Notes: generated by a model not told the origin, from the letters alone. Counted from the first letter of the stretch, positions 17,428 through 27,254 are shown. The stretch is 64,000 nucleotides of DNA from Terriglobia bacterium (GCA_030041095.1 JASHON010000087.1:17494-81493); one strand, 5' to 3'. Numbers and translations: made by a program.

Positions 17428-18081
17428 ATGGACAAGCGCGAAATCATCGCCCGTCGAGCTGCGTGCGAGTTGAGGGACGGTTATTACGTCAACCTCGGCA
17501 TTGGCATTCCGACGCTTGTCGCAAACTTCATTCCAGCGGGCATCGAGGTGGTTCTGCAATCCGAAAATGGGATGCTCGGCGTTGGCCCCTATCCGTTCGA
17601 AGGAGAAGAGGACCCGGATTTGATTAATGCGGGCAAAGAAACGGTCACCGGATTGCCGGGAACGGTCTATTTCTCCAGCGCCGACTCCTTCGCCATGATT
17701 CGAGGCGGACACATTGACCTGACCGTGCTGGGTGCGATGGAAGTGGACGAAACGGGAAGCCTGGCAAGCTGGATGATTCCGGGGAAAATGGTGAAGGGCA
17801 TGGGCGGCAGCATGGATTTGGTGGCTGGCGCAAAGCGAGTGATCGTGGCGATGGAACACACCACGCGCGACGGCCGACCCAAAATCCTCAAACGCTGCTC
17901 GCTACCACTCACCGGCACAGGCGTAGTTCATACGATTGTGACGGAGCTTGGAGTGACTGACGTCACTCCTGACGGCCTGGTGCTCGCGGAGATCGCTCCC
18001 GGGATTTCGGTAGAAGCAGTGCGGCAGGTGACCCAAGCCAACCTCAAGGTGGATCCCCATTTGAAAGCGATGCGCGTTTAG
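17428..18081 (+). CDS. scoB: 3-oxoacid CoA-transferase subunit B
   Basis: A 217-residue beta subunit. It carries [17 protein letters not shown] and the catalytic glutamate in [14 protein letters not shown], which forms the glutamyl-CoA thioester intermediate. [34 protein letters not shown] and [16 protein letters not shown] complete the family pattern. It is partner to the scoA product encoded upstream. The length is normal, and start and stop are clear. Downstream is a palindromic repeat rather than another gene of the pathway. Confidence 0.94.
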   Translation: MDKREIIARRAACELRDGYYVNLGIGIPTLVANFIPAGIEVVLQSENGMLGVGPYPFEGEEDPDLINAGKETVTGLPGTVYFSSADSFAMIRGGHIDLTVLGAMEVDETGSLASWMIPGKMVKGMGGSMDLVAGAKRVIVAMEHTTRDGRPKILKRCSLPLTGTGVVHTIVTELGVTDVTPDGLVLAEIAPGISVEAVRQVTQANLKVDPHLKAMRV

Positions 18082-18106
18082 CAGGTTGATGAAAAACTTG
18101 CCGGAG

Positions 18107-18195
18107 GGTGCCGTTCTGAGCGCAGCGAAGAATCCCGGCTGGTGTTTTCCAGGAAACATAGCGATGCTTCGCTCAGTGTGACAGACTGGCATTTT
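18107..18195 (+). repeat. CHSERSEES-type palindromic repeat, copy 1
   Basis: The left arm contains TTCTGAGCGCAGCGAAGAAT (from 18,114) and the right arm GATGCTTCGCTCAGTGTGAC in inverted orientation. A 26-base core at 18,114-18,139 recurs exactly on the minus strand near 47,403-47,428. Such elements are common between genes in many bacteria and often translate as CHSERSEES-like peptides. Confidence 0.65.
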
Positions 18196-18242
18196 CAACA
18201 ATCTGTCAGGCTTGGCTCAACGCGTCCGGGAGGAGAAGGTCA

Positions 18243-18551
18243 ATCGAGCTGAACTCCATCGTGATTGTCAGCCTTGCGAGCCCGCGCGAGGTGCTCTGGG
18301 GCCAGCTTCTCGCGTTGCGGCCGGAAGGTGTGACGTTGCGCGGCATTCCGCTGGATGCGTTTGAGGATTTCATTCGCCAGATTCTTCATCCATCGGCCAA
18401 TCCCGTCAACATGACAACGGCCTTTTATCCAATGCACCGCGTGGAACGGATCGCGTGCGATGAGGCTTGCGCCGGCATTCCGTCGCTGGCGGATCGATTT
18501 CAGGAAGAAGTGGGATCGTCAATCGAAGATTATTTGAGGACCACGAAGTAG
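18243..18551 (+). CDS. Small conserved-looking protein of unknown function
   Basis: About 100 residues: VIVSLASPREVLWGQLLALRPEGVTLRGIPLDAFEDFIRQI, then a C-terminal acidic helix (DRFQEEVGSSIEDYLRTTK). I cannot name a family. The first ATG-like option in frame is a GTG at 18,261, but AGGAG at 18,231-18,235 is placed for a start at 18,243. The codon there is ATC, giving the N-terminus IELNSIVIVSLAS. So either an unusual start codon is used or the GTG is read without that site. The CDS sits between the scoB repeat and tRNA-Leu. Confidence 0.6.
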   Translation: MELNSIVIVSLASPREVLWGQLLALRPEGVTLRGIPLDAFEDFIRQILHPSANPVNMTTAFYPMHRVERIACDEACAGIPSLADRFQEEVGSSIEDYLRTTK

Positions 18552-18670
18552 GTGGCGCTCTACCGGGCTGGCGTTCTTGACAGGATATGGGGTGGATGGC
18601 AACATAAGATTCCTGGCCGCCACCCCCAAGTGCCATCGCATTCGGGCGGCGTGCTTCGTTTCTCATCCCT

Positions 18671-18757
18671 GCCGAAGTGGCGGAACTGGCAGACGCGCTA
18701 CATTCAGGGTGTAGTACCCGCAAGGGTGTGGAGGTTCGAGTCCTCTCTTCGGCACCA
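18671..18757 (+). tRNA. tRNA-Leu (anticodon CAG)
   Basis: An 87-nt cloverleaf including an encoded CCA. The acceptor stem GCCGAAG pairs perfectly with CTTCGGC. The anticodon stem CTACA/TGTAG holds the loop TTCAGGG, giving anticodon CAG at 18,705-18,707. A long variable arm (TACCCGCAAGGGTGT) marks a class II tRNA, and GGTTCGAGTCC is the T-loop region. A TTGACA box at 18,577 may belong to its promoter, but the -10 is unclear. Confidence 0.97.
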
Positions 18758-18940
18758 TGATTCGCGAATAGGGGCTGCAACGAAGGCAAGCCTTTTGCAG
18801 CCGCTGTTGAACCAATCGCGTTCTTCAGAAAGTTGCGTCATGAATCTTTTGTCATAGGCGTTACCTCACAGGCCGCGCTTCGACGCACTTCAAGTAACCT
18901 TCTCCAATCAGCAAGCCCACGTCTCAGTCCGCGGCAGGTG

Positions 18941-18972
18941 TTGACTTTAGGAAAGGCAAAGCGGTTTACTAT
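18941..18972 (+). promoter_or_regulatory. Candidate promoter of the oxidoreductase-GH92 pair
   Basis: TTGACT at 18,941-18,946 is followed after 18 nt by TTTACT, or after 20 nt by TACTAT (18,967-18,972). The start codon of the next gene is about 30 nt downstream. The -10 choice is ambiguous. Confidence 0.4.
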
Positions 18973-18999
18973 GGAGCGGCGTAAACGCCGGGAGGAGCT

Positions 19000-20433
19000 A
19001 TGAGCAACGATACAGAGAATAACAGCTTGAGCCGTCGCAATTTCTTGAAGCTTGGGGCAGGCACGACGGCGGCCGGTCTGGCTGCCGCGCGCGGATGGGC
19101 CGAGATCGTGCCCCCCAGAGTTTTGGCGGCAAACGACCGCGTCCGTGTCGCCGTGGTGGGGCTGCACGATCGCGGCCAAGACCACATCCACGCCTTTGCA
19201 AGGATCCCGAACGTGGAGATCGCGGCCCTATGCGATGTTTATGAGCCAATCCTCAATCAACGGCGGGCTGAGGTTCAGAAGCTGGGCCGGCCCGAGCCGA
19301 AAGGCTATCAGGACGTTCGCGAGCTGCTTGACGATAAGTCAATCGATGCCGTGAGCATTGCGACGCCCAACCATTGGCATTCGCTCATGGGAATCTGGGC
19401 GTGCCAGGCCGGCAAGGACGTCTATGTCGAGAAGCCGTGCTCGCATAATCTGTGGGAGGGCCGGCAGTTGGTGCGCGCGGCTCAAAAATACAACCGCATG
19501 GTGCAGCACGGCACTCAAATACGCTCATCGGTAGCTATTCGCCACGCGATGGAAAAGCTGCATAGTGGCTTGATTGGTGAAGTTTATTTAGCGCGTGGCC
19601 TGTGTTTTAAGTGGCGCAATACGATCGGTCATGCGCCACCCAGCCCGGTGCCGCCTGGCCTTGATTACGACTTATGGCAGGGCCCGGCGCCCCAACACGT
19701 CTTCACCCGAAATCGTTTTCTGTACAACTGGCATTGGTTCTGGTGGTATGGCAATGGAGACCTCGGCAATCAAGGCGTCCATCAAGTTGACGCGGCGCGC
19801 TGGGGTCTGGGCCTTGGACTTCCGAACAAGATCTCTGCGATCGGTGGACACTTCATGTTTGACGACGATCAGCAAACCCCCAACACTCTTAACTGCGCGT
19901 TTGAATATTACGTCCCCAACGCCAAGCCTAAAATGCTGGAGTTTGAAGTGCGACATTGGATCACGAACCACGAAGCGGGAATTGGAACGCCGGCACTGGG
20001 AACTCAGGCGCCTGAGCGGCTTGTGAAGCAATCCAGCCTCATGCCTCCCTCTGATGCCCCCTCAACGGTAGGCGACATTTTTTACGGTTCGAAGGGTTAT
20101 TTGGCTATGGGTGACGAAGACGCTGATATGTATCGAACCTGGCTTGGAGAAGAACAGGAACCCGGTCCGAGCGAACACCAACGCGGAAATCATTTCCAGA
20201 ATTTCATTGATTGCGTCCGCTCGCGCCGTGCCCAGGATTTGCACGCGCCGATCGAAGAGGGTCACATCTCAGCGGGGTTGGTGCACCTGGCGAACGCTTC
20301 CTACCGCTTGGGAAGAACGTTGAAATTCGATCCCGAAGCCGAACAGGCAATTGGCGACGCGGAAGCCAACCTGATGCTACGCGACGGCGGACGTGGCTAT
20401 CGAGCGCCCTTCGTTGTCCCGGAAACTGTTTGA
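19000..20433 (+). CDS. Tat-exported Gfo/Idh/MocA-family oxidoreductase
   Basis: A 477-residue protein. SRRNFLKLGAGTTAAGLAAARG at residues 10-31 is a twin-arginine signal. The Rossmann fold starts with VRVAVVGLHDRGQDHIHAF, and the family motif VYVEKPCSHN lies near residue 143. A C-terminal alpha/beta domain contains GNGDLGNQGVHQVDAARWGLG. The family oxidises or epimerises sugars and cyclitols with NAD(P). Export is odd for an NAD enzyme, but tightly bound cofactor carried through Tat is known for periplasmic members. GGAGG lies 4 nt before the ATG. The GH92 gene follows 40 bp downstream, suggesting joint action on mannose-containing or related glycans. Substrate unknown. Confidence 0.9.
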   Translation: MSNDTENNSLSRRNFLKLGAGTTAAGLAAARGWAEIVPPRVLAANDRVRVAVVGLHDRGQDHIHAFARIPNVEIAALCDVYEPILNQRRAEVQKLGRPEPKGYQDVRELLDDKSIDAVSIATPNHWHSLMGIWACQAGKDVYVEKPCSHNLWEGRQLVRAAQKYNRMVQHGTQIRSSVAIRHAMEKLHSGLIGEVYLARGLCFKWRNTIGHAPPSPVPPGLDYDLWQGPAPQHVFTRNRFLYNWHWFWWYGNGDLGNQGVHQVDAARWGLGLGLPNKISAIGGHFMFDDDQQTPNTLNCAFEYYVPNAKPKMLEFEVRHWITNHEAGIGTPALGTQAPERLVKQSSLMPPSDAPSTVGDIFYGSKGYLAMGDEDADMYRTWLGEEQEPGPSEHQRGNHFQNFIDCVRSRRAQDLHAPIEEGHISAGLVHLANASYRLGRTLKFDPEAEQAIGDAEANLMLRDGGRGYRAPFVVPETV

Positions 20434-20473
20434 GCCGGAGTTGGGACGGAAGGTCCGATCGGGTTGCAACAGA

Positions 20474-22870
20474 ATGAGTGAGACGCAGGCTCGCAAACTG
20501 CAACGGCGCAAGTTCCTTCGTCTCTGTGCCACTGATTTGGCCAGCCTCGTTGCGATGGGGACGGCCTTACCGGCCCTGGCGTCACGCCCGGTCGAATTAC
20601 TTTTCCTTGGGAAGGGTGAGGAAGCCCTTGCGGGTGCGCTGGCTCGGAACGTAAATCCATTCGTCGGCACCGATGCACATGGCCACACGTTTCCGGGCGC
20701 TACTCTGCCCTTCGGGCTTGTCCAACTGAGCCCGGACACTGCCGGACCAAATCATCCGAGATACCAATGGTATGCGTGGGACCATTGTTCCGGCTACCAC
20801 TATCCTGACAACGTGATCGAAGGTTTCAGCCACACACATCTTTCCGGGACCGGTGGTTCCGATCTCGGCGATGTGCTGATCATGCCTGCCGTAGGCGCAA
20901 CCGCATGGCAGCCCGGATCGCCCGGACGCGGCTTTGCCTCGCGTTTCAGCCATCGTAACGAGCTGGCGACGCCAGCCTATTACAGCGTGTTCCTGCAAGA
21001 TCCGCGCGTCAGAGCCGAGCTGTGCGCAACGACGCGCTGCGGAATGCATCGCTATACTTTTCCGTCACGCCCCGCCGGGATGAACGCACACGTCATGGTG
21101 GACCTGGTGCACGGGCTCAGCGAAAGGGTTTACCAGGCTGAGTTACGAGCCGAAAGCAGTCGCATCCTTAGCGGTTACCGTCTGACGCACGGATGGGCAG
21201 CGAACCGCGCCGTCTATTTTGTGATCGAATTTTCAGAGCCTTTTGCCGAGCTCGAAATCAACGTGGACGAAAAGGTCGTACATGCCCGGAAAGAGCCTCT
21301 GAGGGGAGTCGAGCTACGGGCAGCCGCATCGTTCCCAAGACTCCGTGCAAAGGTACTCGTTCTGAAAGTGGGCATCTCGGGCACGAGCGTTGAGAATGCC
21401 AGGACAAATCTGGCAGCCGAAATCCCCGATTTTGACTTTGACAACGTTCGCCATCGCGCTGCGGACGCATGGAATCGAGCTCTGGATTGCCTCGTGGCGG
21501 ATATCTCGGATGCCAACAGCCGGCGAACCTTCTATAGCGGCATGTATCACGGACTTGTTTCGCCCACAACTTATAGCGACGTGGATGGAAGCTATCGGGG
21601 CCAGGACGGAAGAAACCGTAAGGATTCCACGTTCATCAAGTACACTGCTCTGTCGATTTGGGACATCTACCGCAGCCAATTTCCCTTCCTCACGATCTTT
21701 CGCCCGCCGATCGTGAAAGATATCATGAGGACTTTCCTGGCCGACTACCGCCAGCTCAACCAGCAGAGCCTTCCAGATTGGCCGTTGTGGGCCAATGAGA
21801 CGTGGTCGATGACCGGATTTCATTGCGCCGGCATGGTTGTCGCGGCTTACACCCGCGGCCTTCGCGACTGGGATGCTGAGGCAATGTACGCGGCGCTCAA
21901 GGTCACGGCGATGAACGATCGCAACTATCAAGGCCAGTTCCGCAAGTACGGCTTCATTCCCACCGGCTCCGGTGGCCTCACCGGCCCGCGAGCGGGAAAG
22001 CAAGCCGTCTCCCGAACGCTTGATTACGCTTATGACTATTGGTGCGTGGGTGCGTTCGCTGAGCTGCTTGGAAAACACGAGGACTCGGCCTATTTCTACA
22101 AATTGGGTCAAAATTACCGCAACCTTTTCGATTCGAAAACAGGTTTCATGCGTGGTAAGTATCTGGATGGTCGCTGGCGTGAGCCGTTCAACCCGCGAAC
22201 AGAATATTGGTATGACTACACGGAATCCGACGCCTGGCAGGCGACGTTCAATGTGATGCAGGACGTTCAAGGACTCATCGACCTGTACGGCGGTGACGAC
22301 GCGTTCATTGCCAAGCTCGACGCCTTGTTTAAGGCCCCGTCAAAAATCTATAACTCCCCGCCGGATATCACCGGACTTGTGGGACAAGACGCTCAGGGTA
22401 ACGAGCCCAGCGATCACATTCCCTATTTGTATACCTTTGCAGGAGCGGCCTGGAAAACTCAATACTGGGTGAGGCAGGTGGCTTTGCGCGTGTATGACAG
22501 CGGGCCGGGCGGCCTTCCCGGAAATGACGATTGCGGCAACCAGTCTTCCTGGTATGTCTTTGCGGCCTTGGGATTCTATCCGGTGAACGCGGCCACCAGT
22601 GTTTATGTGATTGGCAGCCCGATGGTGGATCGCGCCGTCATCCGCAACGAGGCCGCTAAGACAACATTCCGCATCACGGCGCATAACAACAAGCGGGAAA
22701 ACTGCTATATCGCCCGCGCATCGCTGAACGGCCAGCGGCTTGACCGTTCATGGATAAGCCATCGCGAGATTATAGCCGGCGGCGAGCTCGTCTTCGACAT
22801 GTCCGCCATGCCAAATAAAGAGTGGGCAACAGCTCCGAAAGACCGGCCGCCGTCTGCATTGATTAAGTGA
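20474..22870 (+). CDS. GH92 family alpha-mannosidase, exported
   Basis: A 798-residue glycosidase. The N-terminus QRRKFLRLCATDLASLVAMGTALPALA is a Tat-like signal. NPFVGTDAHGHTFPGATLPFGLVQLSPDT and DHCSGYHYPDNVIEGFSHTHLSGTG are hallmark GH92 segments. The large (alpha/alpha)6 domain includes YSDVDGSYRG, TALSIWDIYRSQFPFL, and near the end GNDDCGNQSSWYVFAALGFYPV. GH92 enzymes are calcium-dependent exo-acting alpha-mannosidases (1,2-, 1,3-, 1,4- or 1,6-). The ATG at 20,474 removes a 27-residue extension from the longer frame and places the RR motif correctly. It is probably cotranscribed with the oxidoreductase. Linkage specificity cannot be read from sequence alone. Confidence 0.93.
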   Translation: MSETQARKLQRRKFLRLCATDLASLVAMGTALPALASRPVELLFLGKGEEALAGALARNVNPFVGTDAHGHTFPGATLPFGLVQLSPDTAGPNHPRYQWYAWDHCSGYHYPDNVIEGFSHTHLSGTGGSDLGDVLIMPAVGATAWQPGSPGRGFASRFSHRNELATPAYYSVFLQDPRVRAELCATTRCGMHRYTFPSRPAGMNAHVMVDLVHGLSERVYQAELRAESSRILSGYRLTHGWAANRAVYFVIEFSEPFAELEINVDEKVVHARKEPLRGVELRAAASFPRLRAKVLVLKVGISGTSVENARTNLAAEIPDFDFDNVRHRAADAWNRALDCLVADISDANSRRTFYSGMYHGLVSPTTYSDVDGSYRGQDGRNRKDSTFIKYTALSIWDIYRSQFPFLTIFRPPIVKDIMRTFLADYRQLNQQSLPDWPLWANETWSMTGFHCAGMVVAAYTRGLRDWDAEAMYAALKVTAMNDRNYQGQFRKYGFIPTGSGGLTGPRAGKQAVSRTLDYAYDYWCVGAFAELLGKHEDSAYFYKLGQNYRNLFDSKTGFMRGKYLDGRWREPFNPRTEYWYDYTESDAWQATFNVMQDVQGLIDLYGGDDAFIAKLDALFKAPSKIYNSPPDITGLVGQDAQGNEPSDHIPYLYTFAGAAWKTQYWVRQVALRVYDSGPGGLPGNDDCGNQSSWYVFAALGFYPVNAATSVYVIGSPMVDRAVIRNEAAKTTFRITAHNNKRENCYIARASLNGQRLDRSWISHREIIAGGELVFDMSAMPNKEWATAPKDRPPSALIK

Positions 22871-23173
22871 TCGCGCTGGAAGAATCGCTTCCGCGCAAAG
22901 TGTCCGGCAGGCCAAGCTGGTGCCTGCGGCCGCCGCACAATTTCTATTTTCTTGCTTGCTGAGATCTGGTGGCTCCGAAGGCGGTTCGGAGCCTTGCTTC
23001 GCGCTCGCGTGGCCGATACTCGCCACGATGAATGCAGAAAGGATTAATACAGGTAACACTCGCCTCGAGAAGGCGAGCTACCTCCTTCTTGCGCGGCGAG
23101 GACATCAGAGCATTGCCAACCCGGAACATCTGCGAACGCGAAGAAGCCGGGCTAACGGCGGGACTTTGCAAGC
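22871..23173. other. Convergent intergenic region with a 9-bp hairpin
   Basis: A 303 bp gap between the GH92 gene and the convergent secreted-protein gene. A perfect hairpin GGCTCCGAA/TTCGGAGCC with a 5-nt loop occupies 22,971-22,993. It has no long T-run on either side, so it is at best a weak bidirectional terminator. No gene seen. Confidence 0.45.
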
Positions 23174-23881
23174 CTAGTTGTTTGGCGTCGGTTCCGGGCA
23201 GCCTGCATCGTTCGAGCGTAACCGAATGTCGGCAAAATCCCCTGTCTCATCGAACGATCCAAGCCCCACTTCTCCGCACCTGAACGTGCGGTCCATCACA
23301 TGGAAAAGAGCCTGCCGCCGGCCATCCATGAACACTTCGATTGAACCCGTGCGAACGTTCCTGAGGATTCGCACGGTATGCCAGCCGTGGTCCGGCAGGG
23401 CGGGCGCAGCCAGTTTACCTGCGATACGGCGCCGCGGTCCGCCATTTACAATGAAAATGCCGTTGTGAACTGAGACCGCGGTTCCCCGGTCGCGCGAGAG
23501 ATGGGCATAATAAAAATGCAGCGTGTCCACATAATTGAAGACGACAATGATGGACTTCTGATCGCGGCGCACTCGTGCCTGGAGGTCGAAGCTGCCGAAG
23601 CGGATATTTTTGATGCGGGCAAACTGCAGCGGCCGGCGAGGGATTCCGGGAGGCCGCGGCCTGATCATGTGAAGATAGCGAAGGCCACCCTGAGAGAGAA
23701 CTTCCCAATCTTCGGGAAACGGCATGGCCCAGCCATCCAGACGTCCCGAGTGAAAGTTGTCAACCCAGTCCAGTCTTCGGGGCGTGGCGTTGCTGGGCGC
23801 GCGCCGGGGCGATGCTACCACCGACCCGCTTACGCAAAGCCCCGCAGCAAGGAGGACGCCGGGAAGTCCCAATAGTTTCAT
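23174..23881 (-). CDS. Secreted concanavalin-like (DUF1080/LamG-type) beta-sandwich protein
   Basis: 235 residues with a signal peptide (MKLLGLPGVLLAAGLCVSGSVVA). The rest looks like a single jelly-roll domain: DNFHSGRLDGWAMPFPEDWEVL, FGSFDLQARVRRDQKSIIVVFNYVDTLHFYYAHLS, HGWHTVRILRNVRTGSIEVFMDGRRQALF, and CGEVGLGSFDETGDFADIRLR. This pattern resembles LamG/DUF1080 domains that bind or cleave glycans. No catalytic residues can be assigned. It is transcribed toward the GH92 gene from the opposite side. Role in carbohydrate binding is inferred. Confidence 0.7.
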   Translation of the reverse strand: MKLLGLPGVLLAAGLCVSGSVVASPRRAPSNATPRRLDWVDNFHSGRLDGWAMPFPEDWEVLSQGGLRYLHMIRPRPPGIPRRPLQFARIKNIRFGSFDLQARVRRDQKSIIVVFNYVDTLHFYYAHLSRDRGTAVSVHNGIFIVNGGPRRRIAGKLAAPALPDHGWHTVRILRNVRTGSIEVFMDGRRQALFHVMDRTFRCGEVGLGSFDETGDFADIRLRSNDAGCPEPTPNN

Positions 23882-24145
23882 GAGCGGTACCCCTGCGGGT
23901 CAACCTGAGTCCGGCCCCGGCCCCAATGCCCATTCGAGCCGGTTATGATGAAGAACTACTGAGCCGGAACCAACGACGCCGTTTGGAGAGCAGTCCTGCC
24001 AGGAACAGCCCTATGCTTGAAAGCCATCGCCGGCACAAGAACAACGGCGCTGGCCGTCGCCGCGACCGTGAGTCGCTTTATTGTCATTTTTGTTGTCTCG
24101 CCTGGTCAAGAGAAATCTGCCAATACACGGTCGATCCCCGGGCCG

Positions 24146-26887
24146 CTACGGCAGCGCCACCTGGAAGCCCGCACTTGAGCTGCCGCCGGTATAGGTTGCA
24201 ACAATTATAAGAGCTACGTGACTTCCCGCTGCGCCGGAAGAAGCGGGAAAGTCCACTATGGCAGTTTCTTGCGAGCCGTTGGCAATACTCCCCACGGCCA
24301 GCGGGAGCGCTCCGGAAGTCTGGGTGACACCCAGCCACGCCCCGGCGATCTCCACGTTTTGCGCTCCCGTGCTGCCCGTGTTTGTGATGTTGAGCGTGGC
24401 AACGTAGACATCGCTGCCTGGATTGAACGTCAAAGATTGGAGTGTTGTCACCAGGAGGACGCCGCTCGCGGGATACGCGGCCGGGTAGCAGTTCGAGGCA
24501 TTGTAGAGCAGGATATTCGGATAATTAACTGTCCCGCTGGCCGCGTACGTTCCGGGGTTCGTGGGCAGAGCATAGCTTACGCTCGTGGCTGTTGTGGCCG
24601 TAACTTCGAACGTCCCGTCATAGCCGGCAGGGCTGACGCCTGACACCGTCAGCGTATCGAATTTCTGAAGAGTATTCGGCGCCGTGCTCAAGGTGGCCGT
24701 TCCGCCGGACCAGGTTGCGCCTGCGACGCTGATCGCACGCTGATAGGACGAATCCACGGGCGTGTTTAACTCGCAAAGCTGCGCCGGGATGTAGTAGGAA
24801 TATCCGCTCACGCCGTCGGCAGGAGTATTGCAATCCTCGCCGGCTGCCGAACTGCAGTTCACGTCAGGGCCGATAGCCGGCCATGGTGGTGTACCCCAGA
24901 ATGTTTGCCAGAAGGCTGGCTGCGCCGAAAGGTAAAACGAAGCGGGAAGCGTGGTCGTCGAGGGAACCTCGTTCCCATTGAAGAAGGTGATTCCGGTGTT
25001 CGGAACTTCCGAGGCGCTCCCGCAAGAGCTGGACCATCCGGGATCAGAAGAGTCACCGCACCAGCGCACCGCCCCTGTTACCGTGTCGTAGTTTCCCCAG
25101 CGCAGCAGACTTTCACTCACCACCGGGTCGTTCCGCACGCTGTAATTTTCAGCTTGCGAGTTGAGGTCCCAGATATAGCCGGACGGATTGAGGCCCGTTG
25201 ATTGATAGCGCGTCTCCGCTCCCGGCGTTCCGAGGACATTTGCCACAAAGCTTTCTGCCCGGTTATAGGCGTTGTCCGTCACAGCCACCAGGCTGTTGGT
25301 TTTAGCAGGAGTGTCCTGGCCGCGCAGGCGATTGCGAAAAACCGTTTCAGCGGCCCCGGTTCCATGCACGTTGTCGAGATCCACCCCGCTGCTGTCGTTG
25401 CCCTCGAACAAGTTCATAAAGGAGTAGTCGTGGTTCATGTTGACGAGTGGCATTAACCAATCCGATGTGTAATAGCCGCTGTCCAAGGAGTAGTTATAGG
25501 CATAGACCGATCCGTTGGCCTGGCCGGTCATTACGCACGTCACCACGTGCTGGCAAATGTTGTTTTCAACCAGATTGTCCGAACCGCCATACGTCTCAAC
25601 TCCATAGCTCAGGTCTTCAGATCCCTTGTTGCCAAAGAAATAGCTGTCCACAACCTCGATTCGCGCGGATTGGACAATCCAGATGTCGTTTCGGCTTGCC
25701 TTGATGCCGCGCACGTTCCTGGCCCAGCATTCATAAGCATTCTTGAAGTCGATTCCCGCCGAGTCTGTGTTTCCTCCGTCGGCCGTCATGTCGTAGGTGA
25801 GGTCTTCGATGCCGTCCATGGTGTCGTAGTTCTTTCCCGTCCACCATATTGCTGGCGACCGTGAAGCCCTCCAATTGGTCAGTTCGATCGGCGGATCGAT
25901 CGTGATTTGATTTCCGTCTATTGCCGTGACTCGTTTGATCTCCCACTGTGGCCGCCGGCTGATCTCGCCGGGCGCGCAGGAGGGATCGCCCGAGTCCGGA
26001 CAGGTTCTCTGAAGCAATGGGCTCTCCTCCGTCACAAGGTTGGCAATGCCGCTGAGGTAATCGCCGCCTGTATCTTCAGTGACGTATCCCCCGCCGCTGG
26101 CAGCCAGGCCGGTGGCAGCATCTGTGTATTGAAAGCTCGCAGGGCTCGGAACGGCTGTGATGGTAAACCAGCCTCGATATCCCGCGTATGCGGTTCCGCC
26201 AACTCCGACGGTTTGACCTACGCTGTAGCCGTGCGGGATGGATGTGGTGATGGTCACCGTGCTGCCGCTTTCCGTCGCTCCGCTGACGCCGGAGCAGTTG
26301 TCGATACCGCCGGATGCGGGACACATCGCAATCTCATCGCTGCGCTGGTCGAGAATGATGATCTGCCCGGCGCTAAGACCCGTCGTGCTTCCCACGGTGA
26401 GGGTGCTCGTGCCCTGGGCGTAGCCCCCTGTCCACGTTGTTGAGCGCGCGTAATTATCGGCCCATCCTTCGTTGCCCATCACGCAAATGTCCACACGGGG
26501 TCCTCCGCAATCGTAGAGGCCCGTGAAAATCAGTTTTGTCTTGTCAGGCCCCGCGCCGCGCAGGGTGACGTTGCTCACGCCGCCAAACGTCAGGCCTTGC
26601 GTGATGGTGTAAGTCCCTGCCTCAAGCTGCACGACTTCGCCGGAATCGCAGTTAGCGATGGCGGCATCGATATCATCCATGTCTGTGGAATCAGTAAGGC
26701 CGGATGGCGCTACGGTTTGGCAAATAGTCGAACGGCTTGGTATGCCGCCCGGAATGCCGGCCTGGGTCCAATCCGTGGCGCGACTCGGATCGAGAATTCC
26801 GGCCCAGTTTTGCGTAAACGCCGGAGCGGAGAGAGCCATGGTTATTGCCAATAGGCACAATGCCTCAACTAGCTTCCTGTTCCACAT
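24146..26887 (-). CDS. Large secreted right-handed beta-helix protein (pectate-lyase-like)
   Basis: A 913-residue secreted protein with signal LVEALCLLAITMALSAPAFTQ. The segment DDIDAAIANCDSGEVVQLEAGTYTITQGLTFGGVSNVTLRGAG is the typical opening of a parallel beta-helix (pectate lyase or pectin esterase fold). DSAGIDFKNAYECWARNVRGIKASRNDIWIVQSARIEVVDSYFFG continues the helix turns. Two inserts (around 170-250 and 715-790) are beta-rich and Ser/Thr/Gly-rich. The tail resembles an Ig-like adhesion domain. GGAGGGG lies 7 nt before the ATG at 26,887; the longer frame to 26,929 is rejected. No definite lyase active site could be assigned, so polysaccharide binding or cleavage is inferred from fold only. 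Confidence 0.75.
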   Translation of the reverse strand: MWNRKLVEALCLLAITMALSAPAFTQNWAGILDPSRATDWTQAGIPGGIPSRSTICQTVAPSGLTDSTDMDDIDAAIANCDSGEVVQLEAGTYTITQGLTFGGVSNVTLRGAGPDKTKLIFTGLYDCGGPRVDICVMGNEGWADNYARSTTWTGGYAQGTSTLTVGSTTGLSAGQIIILDQRSDEIAMCPASGGIDNCSGVSGATESGSTVTITTSIPHGYSVGQTVGVGGTAYAGYRGWFTITAVPSPASFQYTDAATGLAASGGGYVTEDTGGDYLSGIANLVTEESPLLQRTCPDSGDPSCAPGEISRRPQWEIKRVTAIDGNQITIDPPIELTNWRASRSPAIWWTGKNYDTMDGIEDLTYDMTADGGNTDSAGIDFKNAYECWARNVRGIKASRNDIWIVQSARIEVVDSYFFGNKGSEDLSYGVETYGGSDNLVENNICQHVVTCVMTGQANGSVYAYNYSLDSGYYTSDWLMPLVNMNHDYSFMNLFEGNDSSGVDLDNVHGTGAAETVFRNRLRGQDTPAKTNSLVAVTDNAYNRAESFVANVLGTPGAETRYQSTGLNPSGYIWDLNSQAENYSVRNDPVVSESLLRWGNYDTVTGAVRWCGDSSDPGWSSSCGSASEVPNTGITFFNGNEVPSTTTLPASFYLSAQPAFWQTFWGTPPWPAIGPDVNCSSAAGEDCNTPADGVSGYSYYIPAQLCELNTPVDSSYQRAISVAGATWSGGTATLSTAPNTLQKFDTLTVSGVSPAGYDGTFEVTATTATSVSYALPTNPGTYAASGTVNYPNILLYNASNCYPAAYPASGVLLVTTLQSLTFNPGSDVYVATLNITNTGSTGAQNVEIAGAWLGVTQTSGALPLAVGSIANGSQETAIVDFPASSGAAGSHVALIIVATYTGGSSSAGFQVALP

Positions 26888-27050
26888 TTGGAATCCCCTC
26901 CATGGAATATTGATAGCTAGCCGTATCATCGGTATTTATATCGTCGGTCATTAACTACGTAGTAATATCCAATGCCGCGACGTTCCACTTATGCGCAAAT
27001 CGGTAGTCGAGGTTGGATTGCCAATCCTCTTGCGGGCCGGTGTCCGCCTA

Positions 27051-27182
27051 AACAGGCTGCGGAAAAAATCTTTCGGGAGTTGACGTAGCGCCGGCTTCCA
27101 GCCGGCAACTCGCTTCAATTCAACGGAGGCCGGCAAGATGCCAGCGCACCACTCGCGGTGTCGAGTTTTTCCGCAACCTGTT
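27051..27182 (+). repeat. REPIN/MITE-like element, copy A
   Basis: A 132 bp element with inverted ends AACAGGCTGCGGAAAAA / TTTTTCCGCAACCTGTT (one mismatch). Inside are two short palindromic modules, GCCGGCTTCCAGCCGGC and GGCCGGCAAGATGCCAGC, in the arrangement of paired REP sequences. A near-identical copy lies at 63,503-63,635. It fills most of the 367 bp gap before the next gene, and no gene is seen there. Confidence 0.75.
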
Positions 27183-27254
27183 CATCCGCCTGTGCGGCGC
27201 CGGCAAAGCCATTGACAAAGCTTCACGCAACGGGTTTAGCTGTTTGAGGGAAAC

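Noticed and set aside
23945..24080. Short minus-strand frame (about 43 codons) after the beta-helix gene
   Set aside because: Begins with a plausible hydrophobic segment but is too short, has no binding site that convinces, and no family; not listed as a gene.
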